From contig NC_044011.1 in NCBI RefSeq assembly GCF_900496995.4, forward strand, positions 46,859,541 through 46,923,540: a DNA stretch of 64,000 nucleotides, written 5' to 3'. Origin of the DNA: Aquila chrysaetos chrysaetos. Taxonomy: Eukaryota; Chordata; Aves; Accipitriformes; Accipitridae. Positions 11,936 through 26,700 of the stretch are shown here, piece after piece (position 1 is the stretch's first letter; each line of letters opens with the position of its first letter). The translations under genes and the position numbers were made by a program. The notes beneath the pieces were generated by a model. That model worked only from the letters and a program-made list of their open reading frames with translations. It ran no database searches and had not been told where the DNA came from.

Positions 11936-14900
11936 GTGAGTGTCCCCCAGCACCCATGGGCTCCTCCAGACTCCTCGTGACTCCCCCAACTCCTGCATTA
12001 ATTACCCTGCCTTCCTAAGTAATGACCATTACAAAATATTTCACCCCAAAACGTTCATTTCAGACACTGGCAAAAATTAAAACCCCTCTTGATGCAGTCT
12101 CCAGGACTGAAGGGGTTTGGGTCAAACTATGGGTTTTTTTTCCCCTTTCTGGCTTATTTTGGGGTCGTGGGGTCTTCTTGGAAAGCTGACACGGTGGTGT
12201 GTTTGCAGCCAGCAGGTTAATAAGCTGGAAAGATGAAACGTCTGGTTAAACCGTGACAGATTTAGCTGTAGGAATGGCCTTTTGATTTATTCTTATGGCA
12301 TTTTTTGGCAACCCATGGCGGGGGGAAAAAAAGACTTCATCTACAATGTTGCTTTAAGGGGTCAAATAACTTTTCCAAGCATCATTACAGAGTTAAGTTA
12401 TTATAAGAAGAGGAGTTTGTCCAAGAGAAACTCTACCGGAGCACCCCAGTGGGCTGGACGTGGTGGTTAAGGTTGGATTTCAGAGATGGTCCCGCACCTC
12501 ACAGCCCATCCCAAGATTTTGGGGGGGGGGCAAATCCACATCACATTTCCACTTTCCCAGCTACAGTGACCAAATGGGGATGATCTGGATTGAGTGCTGA
12601 ACTGGCTCCGCATTCAAAGCAGCTTTTTTGGGGGATTCATATGGGAAATTTTTAATTTTTCCCTCATTTGCTGCAAATCTTGGCTGCAAAAGAGGAGAAA
12701 CGTCCCCTCCCAGGGAAAAAAAAAAAAAAAATCAAGCCTGTTCTCTGCAAGCTAAAATAAATACATTGACTTTTACACCCCGTCTGAAGCCACCCGGGTC
12801 TCCTTTCTGCTCGTCTCCTTTGGTGGGAAAAGGTCACTTCTCACAAACGACACCTTGGTGGGGTTTTTATGGCTCCTCCAACTTCTGTGTCATCATTTGC
12901 TTGCTTCGCTGCTCTGCTACGAGAAGGGTTTTTTTTCCCAATTTCTTTTTTTTTCCCCACGACGAAACACATCACCTTTCTTGCTTACGCAGCAGGGAGC
13001 TGTGATGCTGTTTTAGTCCTAATGGGCAATTTAAGGGACTTTTAAAATAGCCGAGATTTCCCGCAGCATCCTATGGAGATGTCCTCCCTACCTTCCCCAT
13101 CCCTGTCCCTTATCTGCCCCGCTGTTTTAATACATTGCATTTTGGGGACCCTCAGGAGCATTGTTGCTCAAAACCCTCCTTTTTTTCCCGTCGAGGGGGT
13201 TGCTCAAGTGTTTTTGCTTCAGTTTAGTGGGTTTGGAGGAAAAGCTACAGCCAAGAGTTGCTTTTTTTCACTCAATGCTGTGACTGCTATGAGCTTTTTA
13301 CCTGAAAATTTGGTATTTCTAAGGTTTGGAAAAGCAAATTGCACAAATTTCCTCTCCCCAAAGACAGGGAAGAGATGGAGATGGTTGGTGATAAATAAAA
13401 AAAAAAAATTAATTATTAGAGCTACAACCAGCTCCTTAGCATCAAGGGGACCATTTTGGGGAGAAAAATGCTAAAAAAGGGGCTTGGGGAGCTTTGCATT
13501 AGTATTTTACTGCAGAGGCCATGCAAGTGATCACCCTCACTGTCAGAAATCTACAAAATGAAGCAGAAATGATGGGAAAAGCTGCCTTTTGGAGGAAAAA
13601 AAAATGCTTTAATAATCACCTGGTTCTGCTAAAGGGGTGTAATACGGAGCATCATTTATACTGAGCGTGATCACACTCGCCAAGCAACTCAACCTGTTGA
13701 AAATCTGCATGTTTTCCATACTAAATTAAAAGCAAAAGCCAAGGGAAAGTCTTCAGCCATTTCATTGTCAAAGTTAGCAAAAAGAGGTTGTTATAAAAAT
13801 AGGCATTTTCAGCACCGAAAGCGATGAAAGCAGCTTTGGTCCCTGCAAAAAGTGCCTTTTAGGTGGTTCCATCAGGGACAAAAATGGAAAATTAAAAAAA
13901 GATAAAATTTTATTTCTTTACTTACTTACTATATAAATATATCTTTAAAAATTATTGAAAATTGGGTGTAGATGTTGATTTTTCAGCATTTTCAGCACAG
14001 AAAGCAATAAAAGCAGCTTTTCCTCCCAAGAAGTGCTTTTTAGGTGGTTCCATCAGGGTCAAAAATGGAAAATTATAAAGTTATAATTTTTTTAATTTTT
14101 AAAAATATAATTTTTTAAATTATAAAAAATATATTTTCAAAAAGTCACAGATTAAAAATTGGTTGGAGATGTTGATTTTTCAGTAGGATCAATGAAACCC
14201 CCAACTCCTGGTGTCCTCAGCACGTTTTGGGGCTCAGAACTACTGTTTTCAGCATGTATGATGGCAACAGAGAAATTTCACTGTGAAACGCTAAGGAAGA
14301 GGGTAAATATTGATGATTTAGGAGATTTTCTTGAAGACCTTCACCGTGGTTGCTCTCTAGAGATGACGCATTTGGCCATAGTCTTCAAAAAAACCCTAAA
14401 ACAAGAGGGATTATCGCATTTAAACCTGCGGGAAGCCCCGCCATTGCCTGGGGAGCAGCCGCTAACTCCGGCAAAGGATTTTCTTCCTAAAGAAGTGAAA
14501 AAAGCCAGAAATATACTATAAAAAGGAATATAACTGGGAAGTGATGCGCATCGTCAAGCAAGCAGCACCTCAAAAATCTCTGTTTTAACTGGGAGTCTTG
14601 CAAAAATATGGGGTTTTTTTTGACTTTTTTATTGTTTTTTTTACATGTGATTTTTACCTATTTTTTACAAATTTTAAAACTTTTTAAAACGTTTTTTACA
14701 TATTTTTAAAGATATTTTTAACTTTTTTAAACATTTTTACATATTTTAAGATTTTAAACATGCTTTTACATATTTTTTAACCTTTTAAACCATTTTTTTT
14801 ACATTTTTTAACATAATTTTTTAAACTTCTTTTTAAACTATTTTTTTTACTTTCATATTTTTGCCTTTTTTTTTACATTTTTCCCTCCTGCAACTATTTT

Positions 14901-17900
14901 TGGCCATTAAAAAAAAAAAAAAAAAATCCCTGCCTACATTTTTTTTCCACACTTGCTTTCATACCCAAATCCAGCCCCTTTTCCCCGACATTTCCCCACT
15001 TTCCCACTGCTGAGATGCTCACGCTCCTTAGCCAGAAACCTGCTGCCTTTTTCCTCCTTTTCCATCCCCACCTGCTCCCTGTGTATCCATTTTTGGCTGC
15101 ATTTTTTCCTTCCTCCCTGCCCAGCTGCAAATACTCGCATCCGAGCATCCTTTTCCCTCTTTTTCCTGCCGACTTGGGATTATTTTTATTAATTTTTTAT
15201 TATTTTCTTTAGTCCAAGGTGAGGTAATGGCTTTGAAACAGCCGCAGAGGAGTCTTTTTTTTTTTTTTTTTGGGTAATAGCCCAATTAGTTGCAGACACG
15301 GCTGGAAAGAGCCAGCTTGGCGGGATTTCGGGGCAGGACGCGAAAAGGGCTTCGGTGTCCCAGTAAATGAGTGTAATGAGGGGAAAAAATTAAAAAAGGA
15401 AAAAAGGTGGTGGTTGGAAAGCCATTTTTCCCCCCAAAAAGTAATTTTCAAGGGAGATAATAGGGATAAAAAAGGGGAAAAAGAGAAAGAGGACAGGGAG
15501 ATATTCAAAGGCATGGCTGGAGCATCCCCAAAACCACTTGCAGTTTGATTTTAGATAGAAAACAGGGGGGAAAAAGAGAAATCCAAACTGCTGGGATAGA
15601 ACGGGGAATTGAACCCCAAATTTTCACTCATTTATTTAGCACTGGGAAAGGAAGAGGGATGGAAATCAATCCTGCTTCTGGGTTGGGGGAGTTAGAAATT
15701 AAATAGCAGTGGGTGAATTTCCAGGTGCCGGAGCCAAACTTTGGAGTTATGAACAATAAAGGAGATTAAAAAAAAAAAAGCACCATATTGACAGCAAAAG
15801 GTCAGGCAGGAGATATTAAAGTCAAACATTTTAAAAGCAAAAGGTGTCGCGGTTTTGGCCTGGCTTGGGTTTACGCAGCTTTTAAGAGAGGCAAGAAATC
15901 TGCTTTTTTCATGGCAAGAAGCTGAGTGTAAGGGTGGGTTTGGCTGGAGAAGACTGTGGGCATACACATGCATACACATAAGTATTTATATATATATGTA
16001 TGTGTGTGTGTATATACACACAAATTTTATTTATATGTAAATAATCACAGAAATAAATACAGAAGTATGTTAGAAAAATAAATAAATAATATATAAAAAT
16101 TTTCTTTCTATATAAACAGACAGAAATATATATTGAACAAATACATAATATATATAGATATTTTATTTCTATATAACAAAACACAGATATGAATACATAA
16201 GCATATTAGACAAATAAATAAATTATATATATATAATATTTAGCAAGAGGCAGAGGCTCCATTTTGCTACCCAGCTCAAGGGAGGATTGAAGATTTACTG
16301 GTGAAAACAGGCAAATGCTGATTTTTTTTACATTTCAACACCAAAGCAGGTGAAGCACTGTCTTTGCATTAATTTTCCACTGAGATTTTGAGCTAAAACC
16401 ACTGGATTTGGGGGCTTGCTGATGCATTTGAACCCAAATCGATTAAAATTCTACTTGAATTTTTTTTTTTTTAATTGAATCTTGTGAAGATAAAGCAATG
16501 TGTCATCTGCAGCCCAGCAGCAAATAATTCAGGTTTCTTTAATGCAGTTGATAATTTTAAGTGGAGATTGCACCTAAATATGTGCAAGCCAGTACATGTG
16601 GAGGTGGAAGTTTTGGGGGTGATGCTGGAAGGATGTGCAATGATTTGCACATGCGCTGGCACGCACGCATCTCACATCTTAAATACATATATTTACCTAA
16701 AATAATTGCAATTTTTTAAAAAAGCAAAATGTTAGGTAGCAGAATGATTTATCTCATCGCAGATGTAATTTTACCTGTAGATTTCCAGCCCCGGTGCCTT
16801 GCGATCCCCATTGCGTCGGCGATCTGGGGCAGCATCAGGGCTAAAGATGGGTGATTTGGGCACGGGCAGAGAAAAAGGTTGATTTTTTTTGGCTGGCTTC
16901 TCACAGCGCAAAAATGACTCATTCCTGGGCTTGGCAAGTTGGAAGAGGCTCACGTAATTTTGGAAGAAAGTTTAAAATGCCTGTGTGTCTAGACAATAAT
17001 ACCTGCTTTGAAAAAAACCTTGGCAAGCAGCACCGTTGCAGCTGATTTAATCTGGGACTTCTGCAAAGCAGCCCTTAATAAATTACCCCCCGCCTTTGCT
17101 TTGCTGCTTGTGCAGTAAGGATGTCGGGACTTTTTTCCTGTATTTTCCCCAAGTAAAAAGTGGGAAAAGTGGGAATAACCTAAACCTGCTGTTGCCAGGA
17201 TTAGATGAAATGCAAATATATTTTTACCCCCCCAAACCGTCCTGCTCAGAGCCCCATCATGGGGCTGCCTCCTCCTAAATTTTAAAAATTGAATGCAGAA
17301 GGCTGCAAAACTTGGTGGAAAAGTGCAACAAACCTCATTTTTGTTTTATTTTCTTCCTTTTTTCCCTCTCCTTTATTTCCCCCCCCCCCCCGCAGATGAC
17401 GGCCACAGCCCAGCAGCCCAGCAAGGCACAGCCTGTCCATCTCACCACGCCGCCGGCGGCCGCCAACGCGCCAGTATCCGCCGCGGCCGGCGACCCCCAG
17501 GCACAGCTGGAGGCCGACAAACGAGCCGTCTACAGGTGATGCAAGCTAATATCAGTGCGCATTAATTAATTAATTAATGCCTTAATGCATTATTTCATTA
17601 ATGCATTAGTTATTGTAATGCATTATTAATGCATCAATTCGGCGGTGCATTAATTAATGCATGGGTTAATGCATTGATTCGTTGATGCATTCATTATTAT
17701 AATATAATATAATCTGCTATTATTCTAATGCATTCATTAACACACAGGAACGGGGGGGATTAGCAATTAGCTCCTTTTTAGCAATAATAACTATCGATAA
17801 TAACGCATGGTGGTGGAGCTCCTTCATAGACCTCATTTGCGGCATCTCCCCCCCGTCCAAAATATTCCCCCCCACCCCGAAACCCCAAATTAGCCTTTTT

Positions 17901-20900
17901 CTTTTTTTGGCAAAACCATGTGATTTTGGGCCAGAAAAGCACCCAGAAGGAGCGAAGTCACGTATTAACCTGAAATACGCAGTTCTTGCATCCATACGGA
18001 GTGCCGGCAGCAATGGGTGCAGGATGGATGAGCCCCTCTGGTCCCCTTCTTTTTGTCACTTTGGAGATAATAATATATAATATTGTAATATATGTAGTAA
18101 TGTTATCATATAATTGCAATAAGTGACATTATAACTATGTAAATAGTATAATTATATAAGTAATATGTAATTACATAAGCGATATGTAATTATTTACGAT
18201 ATTATAATGTACACAGTAATGATGGAACAGTAACGTATAATATTATAATATAATCAGGGTTACGGTTTAAGGTTAAGGATTAACCCCCTGTTAATGGCCA
18301 GGGCTGCCGGGTCTTGTGAACCAAAAAATTGCAGCTCGGAAGCGAAGGAATTAAACCACTTTGACTCCAAATATTCAAATATTACCAGTCCAAAAGGTCT
18401 GGAAAGGTGGACGAAGGCATGGAATAAATCCACCTGTTTCCCAGGAAAACACAAAGGATTATTTGCAGCAGGTCTCAAGACTTTTTCCAACGATGGAAAT
18501 AATTTTCTCAAGGCAAAAGAGGTCATTCAAGAACCTCCCCACCCCTTTTCTTTGCACTTCTGCGAGGATTTTTGCAGCATTCGTGGGATAATGAAAAACA
18601 GAAAAAACCCTTTGGAGCTTTAACAGCCTTAATCTGAAGATCAAAAAAAATGCCAGAAATACTTTTTTGGAGGTATTTTCCACCCAGAAAAGTGGGGAAA
18701 AAGTTGTTGGCTGGTCCCACATGTAGAGTCGGTTGTCCAAACCTGGATGCTTATTTTCAGGTACCAGCCAAAACTACTCCCCAAATACATTTTTATCTCT
18801 AAAAAGACACCCAACAAGCCTTTTTTTGCTACATGCAAAATCTGAATATTCACCTATACAGCGGTTAATATGGATTCTGTGTATGTCATTAGCTATCAAA
18901 TGCACACAGGTTATTTTAGGCCTTCCAGGGCCATACCCTCCACCCAAAATGATGGATTTTTGTTAATTTTCGATAATTGCACCAAGGCCGAAGGCATCGG
19001 TGGTAAGTGTCGGTCAATCAACCTGGGGGGAAATCGCTGGGAAAATGCAATGGGAAGTATAAAAAACGCTGGACAAGTCACCCCGCTGGGTTTTATGCTC
19101 TAGCGGGAAGTTTATCATCCATAAAAAGAATACAAAAAAGGGAAAAAAATTAATCCTCCTCCATCTCCTGCTTGGTGTGGGAGCATCTTCACAGGGATGG
19201 GTCCAGCAGAATCACTTCTCTGCTGCAATTTCTTCCCAGCTAAAGTATTTTCTTGACTTTATGCAACAGCGGGCCTGGGACTTCCTGATGGATTTTGGAC
19301 CAGTAAAGACAATGCTCCCATAGGAACTGATGCTTAAACTACCCATCCCCGCAAACTGGATTTTTCCAAGTGGGAAATGTCTGAATTTCTTTGGATTAAG
19401 TTTATTTTCTTGGTGGTTTTTTTTTGTTTTGTTTTGTTTGGGGTTTTTTTTTTTTTTTTTGGAGGGGGAAAGGGGTATATTGGAGCTGCGCAAAAAAAAA
19501 AAATTCCTGTTGCGATGTGGCCATGGTGCCGCTGGCTCGCGGGCAGAGCCCTGCTGAAGGTGCGAAATTAGGCCATTAGGCCATTAGAGGAATTCATTTC
19601 TCTTTATTAGTCCATGTCGAATCCTTTTTATTAGTGGCTGCAAACGACCGCTCTCCTGCAGGAAAATGTCAGGGCTGGTTCAGACCTTTTATTTGGAGGA
19701 TTCCCTGGAATGAAAAAAAGAGGTTTTTGCAAAACCATATTCAGCAAAAGCAGATTTTTCCACCTCAAAACTCTTCCTTGTGCCATGGGAGTGATCTTCT
19801 ACCTCCATAATACTTGTGATGGGGAAAACCCTCCTGTTTCCCTGTTCATCCGCCTTCCCCCTCCCCCCTCAAATTTTGTAACAAGGATGAGATCCAGCTC
19901 TCAATTTTCATGCCGTGACCTCCGCCTGCAAACGCCCATGGTGGCTGTTCTATTCTCCTGCCTGTCGTGGCCACAGAAATGCTGGAAATAGAGAAAACTG
20001 CATTTTTTTGGCATACAAAAGGGAAAAAAAATTGCAACGATTCAGCATATAGCTTATGACAGAACCCCAAATTTCACCGCTCCTTGACACCGCACTCTAC
20101 TACAGGCCTTGGTGCTCTCCCTTACACCATCCCTGGGGCTTTTGCACCTCCTCCTTATTTTTTTTATTTTATTATTTTATTTTATCTCATTTTATTTTAT
20201 TTTATGTGGTTTTGTTTGGGGTTTTTTTGTTCTATTTTAATTTTTATTTATTTTTAGGTTTTATTTTAAGTTTTTAGTTATTTGATTGGATTTGATTTTA
20301 CTTTATTTTATTTTATTTCCAACTGAAAAACAAACCATCACCCCCTCAGCCACGTGCCTCCCCCTCCTCCTCCCTGCCAGCGCTACAAGACGTTCATGGG
20401 GGTCAATAGCAGCACTGCCCCAATTATAAATACTGAGCAGTGCCGGGTGATGCCGGCAACGGTCTTAATCCCCCACTTGGTCGATGTAACCCCTCAAAGC
20501 AAAGGGGCTACAAATTCTTCAGGGGCTGCAGTGTCCCCCCCGCAACCTTCCCCCCCATCCTTGGGGTAATTCCGTGCCTTTGCTCCTAATTGATGGAGCG
20601 GCTCTGGAAATGGCAGTGGGCACCTGCCGCTGAGCCACCGGTTCATAAGTCCCAATAATTCAGCCCACTGCCTGGAATTTGCCTTTCATATCCCTCGGCT
20701 AAGCCCCGGCGGGGCTGCTGAAATTATGAAATTATTTCCCCCCCCCCATTCTCTGCTCCAGCCTCAGCGAATCTTGCATTAAACTGGGATCAGGACAGAT
20801 TAAACTATAATATGTTGCGGTATTAGCAGCTGCAAATGAAGACTTAGCCGAGGGGTTTAACCCCTTCGCCTGACTCCAGCTCGGAAAAGACCAGTGGGAA

Positions 20901-23661
20901 GTGATTCATAATCATCTTTTGGACCATCTTTTGGAGATAAAATGGTGGAGCAAATCCCATTTTGCTGGGATAACTGGGGTGCTGGGGGACACCATCCCTG
21001 GAGCAGCATTTTGCATTTCTCCCCTGAAAGACTCCATAAATACTTCCTTTTTTTTTTTTTTTAATTTGCACAGCTGGAGAGGCTCATTGAAGGTTGCACT
21101 AACTCATGGTCTTCATCCCCTTCTCCACGTGCTTTGGTATTGTATGTATATTTGCATTTTATATTGCAATGATTTAGCATCATCATTAGAGCAAATTGTG
21201 GATTTGCAAGAATTGCAAGCCTGTTGTCTAATCATTAGAGCGAATCGTGGATTTGCAAGAAGAATTGCAAATCTTTGCTTTCTAAGAGTCATTTTGTGGT
21301 AAGAAAGAAGTGAGATTTGACCCATCTTTGTGGATGGACATGGCTATGCTTGATAGAGGTGCAAAGAGACCTCTTGGTGGAGAAGCAACCTATAGCAAGG
21401 TTGTCTATAGGATGCTGTGGGCACCTAAAAATACCAGGTCATCCCCATCCAGCACCTCCAACCGAGAGACATTTTGGGGTAAAATATTACCATCAATGAG
21501 TGGGTGCTGATGTCGATCTTCAAAATGCAAAGCCACCAGGACAGCAGAGGGCTCCAAGATGATAACCACCCCGAAGCCAAACCTTTTTGCCCATGGCAAA
21601 ACATTTTGGAAATGATGGCTTTGGGGCAATGATGGAAAGCACTGAGACGTTGGGAGAAGTAATTTCCTGGTGAAGATGGTGAATTTTGCAATTTTTAAGC
21701 TTTTGGTTGTTGGAAAAGGTTTAGAGGGAGCACTTCCAGTATGGGCTTGGGAGTGAGGTTCACACCACCAGGCTCTTGCAAGCTGGGAGGGAATGGATGG
21801 ACGGTGTGGGATAAAAATGGACATGGGACCTAAAACAGTGAGCATTATGGGGGGTCTCCTTTGTCCTCTGCAGGCACCCACTGTTCCCGCTGCTGACTCT
21901 GCTCTTTGAGAAGTGTGAGCAGGCAACGCAGGGCTCCGAGTGCATCACCTCGGCCAGCTTCGACGTTGACATTGAGAACTTCGTTCACCAGCAGGAGCAG
22001 GAGCACAAGCCCTTCTTCAGCGATGACCCTGAGCTGGACAACCTGGTAGAGGCAGATGGGGCTTGGCAGATGGTTTTTAGGGGGCGGGGAGAAGGTAGGG
22101 GGTGATGAACAAATTATGAAGATCTACCACCTTGGGCAACGTCTTTGGACTCCGTTTGTAGTGTTGGCCATCTTGGCAGTGTTCTCCATAGACCTTGTGA
22201 GACCTTCTCCAGGACCTTCTCTGAGACCTTTTCCATAAGATCCCCTGTGAGAACAAACCCCTGCCCAATTTTTGGCTAGTTTTCTCACACAAAGGCCATG
22301 GGGTCAATGTGTTTCCTGCCATGATTGATGGCTGGTTTGTGCCCCAAAACCTGCAATCTCTCCAGGAATTACTGCTCTTCGGTGCAACATGCAATAGCAT
22401 CTACATTCTTGTCTGGCACCATCTTGTTTCAAGTGTGATGGACAGCTCTTGTCCTAGAAGCAAGGCAAAATAAGAGCTTTTTCCAAAAAAGGATGATGCA
22501 TATCAATGGTTTAGGACACTTTGGACTGGTTTTGGTGGCTTCCCTGTCATAGCAACCAAAATTTCCTACCATACCCATTGCTGCTGGAAGGTGCCTCAGA
22601 AGACTCTGCTTGGGATGGAGCTTTTCTCTTGCTGGGACCTCAGGAAACATTCCCAAATCCCATTATTTTGTCCAGGAAGCCTCCACATGTGGTCTCCACG
22701 GCAAGCATGTTGGCCGACAGGTCCATGGCACCATCCTGGTGCACCCTCCCAGTGCTCCACAAGCAAATTTTTAAGAGGCAATTTTGCCCACCTCTGATGA
22801 TGCAAAGAGCAAAACACCTTTCCCGGGGGTTGGCATGTCCCCTGGGACATGTAGCAGAGGGATTTCCATCCCAGAAAAGAAGCAAAATCAGGCAATTCAC
22901 AGGTAGCTTTTTCCAAGTATTACAGATATGAAGGAGGTGATTTTGTCTGATGACCTGTCACGAAGGGAAGAAGAACAAGCAATGCTCGTCCAAGAGCAAA
23001 AACTACTGCTTTCCTAAAAAAAGCAAGAAATGGTTTCAAGATGGATTAAAATCCTGCATCTTTTGTGCCCAATTTCAGCTTGTGGAAGAGAGTTTTGCAA
23101 CATCCCTAAATCAAGAGTAGCTTAGCAGTCTGTGGAAAGCCCTCCAAAAAAATTGCAGGCCATGTAAAGTCCTGTTTGCAGATTACTAAGCCCATTTTGC
23201 AATGTCTTATAGCCAAGAACAGAAATCGCCCTGGGACGAGCAAACAAAAAAAGCAGTGTTTTGGATTATTTCAGTTTTGGGACTGAACATGCATCAAATG
23301 TTGAGGTGCACCAAAAACCCCCTATTGCATTAAATTACATAAAAATGGGTGCAATGATATAGCAAGAGGAGAGGGATGGAGCCAGCTGAAGCAAAAAAAA
23401 AAACCCTAAAAATCTGGGGGAGGAAAACCTATTCCTACACATATCAAGATGAAACATCTCCAGCAAACGGTCAGTGCAGGAGCTATGTCCACAGAGGTTA
23501 TTTTCACTGGTTTTTTTTGATGGTGTCTTAAAAAACCCCACATCAATCATGTTTTTTGGGCATGTTTTGGAGCAGTTCTTGCTGCCAAGGTGAAATCTGG
23601 CTGTAGGCTGTTACATTGATCCCACGTATGACCTTGCAGCACTGGATATATTTGTATTAGT

Positions 23662-23701
<40 letters not shown>

Positions 23702-26700
23702 TTTTTCCCTATTTCTAGGACATATCTGTATGTATATATTCTATCCAATGCCCAGAACTTCTCCAAAAGCCATCCAAATTGCTCAGTGTGGTTGGCCTCC
23801 ATCAAGACAGAGGAGATGGTTAATGTGATGCTGAAGAAGGACCGTTCCTGTTGGTGGGAAGCACCAACTGGAGGGAATTTTGGATGAAAAAGTCTTGCAG
23901 TGCTCAAAACTCAACATTTCAACCTGTTCCTGAGATGACGCTTTTTTCCTATTTGCATTGTCCTTTTTTTTGGTTATTTTGGAGGTGGGTTTTTTTTCAA
24001 TGCCACCGATTCCCTGGAAATCGGCGATGGCAAAACAGGGATGAAAAGGCCATCGGCATTAGCTATCATTAGAATAAGAGTCATGTATTCCTCACCACTG
24101 AGATGCACATAATTAGAAATTAGAAAAAGGTCAGATCTCACCATTATCAACTCAATCAGCTGCCGAGTGCCACACAGTCAATTAATTCAGCATCTGTATT
24201 TTTTACAACCCCGCGCACGTATGCCATCGGACTGTAACTCTTTATCCGGACAGATATACGACGCAGCGGAGCAGGGACATAAAATGAGACCCTAAGCAAA
24301 TGAGCTGAGATAATTGAGAGATTTATTTTTTATACATATATGTGTCAGGTCTTCTTGCCTTTGCCCTTGAATATTGACTTTCATGGCCGTTGAGCCCTGG
24401 GAGGATGCGGAGAGCCGGGGCGCGATGCCTCCACCTTGCGCTTTGCCTGCGCCAACTGCGGAGGAGTAAAAAAAAGTGAAAAAAGGCAAAAAAAAGAAAA
24501 AAAAGGATTTTTCCAGCCACAGCCCATTATCCCTGTTGTTCGCCAACCAAAAATTCGCTTTCTCCATCATGGAGCCGCCACCCGAGTTTGGCCCTGGATT
24601 TTTCGGGATGTTTCCCAACCGTGGCGACTCACAGTTTGTAAAGATGACCACTAAAATTTGCAAGTTAAAAACACCCTTTGAAATGCAAAGACGCTTTGTT
24701 ACATAAAACCAGATTTATTGCCCCGGAGTGAATAGCTGAAATTTTATATATTATGCAAGATTTCAAACAGCGGCTGTAAAACTTAAGGTTTCAGCTCGGC
24801 AAGAGGAATGTTTTATGTGTAAATTTTTTAACATTTATGGGGTACGTTTTAATGAGGCCCAGGCTTTGCACTGGCAACAGCTTACGGCGGAGTTGCAGCC
24901 CCATAATCTTGTTAGAAGAAGTGGCCTCCGGAGAATACCCAAACACTTTTTGACATCGAGAGCTTTGGCTTGGACTTTTTTGGGGCATGGGGAGCAATTC
25001 CCACAAAGGCAACAGTAATTTTTGTGAATTTTGTCTTCTTGGGATTTCAGAGATATGATTGATGGGGAGGGAAAAGTGTGGAGGTGCAGAAGGATGGGCT
25101 CTGGGATGGGTTTTGGGTGAGAATACTGATTTTTTTGCTTTTTTTGGTGTGTTGAGAAAGGAAGTGCATTTAATCCTACTGTAGGGATCAGTTCCAGGTT
25201 AGATTTTGGGTGAGAATATTGATTTTTTGGGTTCTTTTTCTGATGCGTCGAGGAGAAAAATTATTTTAACTTTGCCATTGTGTGCCCTTGCATAGATGGT
25301 GAAGGCGATCCAGGTGCTGCGCATCCACCTCCTGGAGCTGGAGAAGGTCAATGAGTTGTGCAAGGACTTTTGCAACCGCTACATCACATGCCTCAAAACC
25401 AAGATGCACAGCGACAACCTACTCAGGAATGACCTGGGGGGGCCCTATTCCCCCAACCCCTCTTCCATCAGCCTCCACCCTCAGGTAACTCCTTAAAAAT
25501 CACTTATAATCACCATCATTGCATGTTGGCTAACAGGCAAGTTGGGCCAACGAGGTTTGAGGGTTGCTCTACAACTCTTGTGGCCTTCTAGAAATTCATC
25601 CCCAATTGAGGAAAATAATTTAAAAAAAACCCATATCTTGCACATATGGTGCAATAAGTGATGCTGTGGTGATATTTTTTAAAATGCTTTTTTCATGGCC
25701 TTTTTTTTATGGCTTTGGCAGAACTGCAACCCCAATGTTTGTGTCTCTGCAAAAGGGAGAGAACCCTTTTTGGCTTTGCTGCTCCTTATTTGCCCTGGCA
25801 TATCTTGCAGTTCTCCCCCAGTCCCACCTTGACTTTTTTTTTTTTTGCATAATTTTGGTTTTAGCTGGGAGAAGAAAACATTTGGTGCCTCAAGCACAGT
25901 GGGAAAGTACAAGGAGATGCCCAAGAACTGCAGAAATATCAACTGAAGTGGCCAAGCCAAGCGGCACCTTGGTGGCTTTTGGGGCAAAATAAGGGATTTT
26001 AACTTAATGTTTGGAAAAAAAGTTGCCCACGGATTGGGATTTTCACATGCATTTGCAGTGCAGGGAATAAATGTTGGCTGGCTGCATCCCAAAAAACTTC
26101 CTTGATGCAATATTGAGTGTCCCCTGGGGATTTTTCTCTCTCAGACACTCAATTTTTTGGGGGATGAATGAAATTTGGGGCTGTACAATGCCCCCAGAAA
26201 TATCTGCAGCCAACTCAAAATAAGCCGGGGGGGGGGGCTTTTTTAGGGCTTTTCAGGGCATTTTTAGCATGGTGGTAAGGAAAAAAAAACGTGATTTTGG
26301 CAGCTCAGCTCCAAGTGCTGCAGAGTTCAAAGCTCCCAATACGATGCTTGTGGCCCAGCACAGGGAGGGAAAAGCCCCCAAAAAGTTTTATTTCTTATTT
26401 GGGTTTCCTGAAAGCACCAAACGACTTAATCATTGATCTAAAAAACCCCATCCTCTCTCTATTTTCTAATAATCTCTAGAAATGGACTTATTATCCCTTC
26501 ACTGCTTTATGGTAGCATTCCTTATGATCAAAATTAGCAAGACACTTGCATAAAAGAGAACAATAATTGCTCAACGAGCATCTCGTTTGTAATTTATTAG
26601 TTTCTATTATTGTGCGTCGCCATGGCAACAGCTCGCATCCCGGGTGATGAGAGAGATGTTAGATATGAGCCGACGAAGCTCCCGGTCCCAGCAAATGGAG

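Larger units (their letters stand above)
11936..17395 (+). other. PKNOX2: PKNOX2 intron after coding exon 1
   Basis: No exon seen. It holds a 184-bp duplication (13800-14180), a T-rich low-complexity stretch of ACATTTTTTAAAC variants (14600-14900) and TA/TG-rich microsatellite DNA (15960-16240). The end is a C run feeding the exon 2 acceptor. Confidence 0.85.
17536..21873 (+). other. PKNOX2: PKNOX2 intron after coding exon 2
   Basis: No exon seen. It holds a TTAATGCA/TAATTAAT low-complexity array (17550-17720), AT-rich DNA (18055-18255), TTTTA pentamers (20155-20320) and a 49-bp tandem duplication (21182-21285). The stretch 20580-20720 is complex, lacks homopolymers and contains a CACCTG E-box; it might be a conserved element. 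Confidence 0.85.

Noticed and set aside
14159..14521. 120-codon open frame on the plus strand in a PKNOX2 intron as a small gene or extra exon
   Set aside because: No resemblance to a known family, no good flanking splice sites in the matching phase, and it starts inside a duplicated AT-rich segment.
17550..17720. Cluster of TAAT cores as a homeodomain-binding enhancer
   Set aside because: The cores are a by-product of the TTAATGCA low-complexity array.
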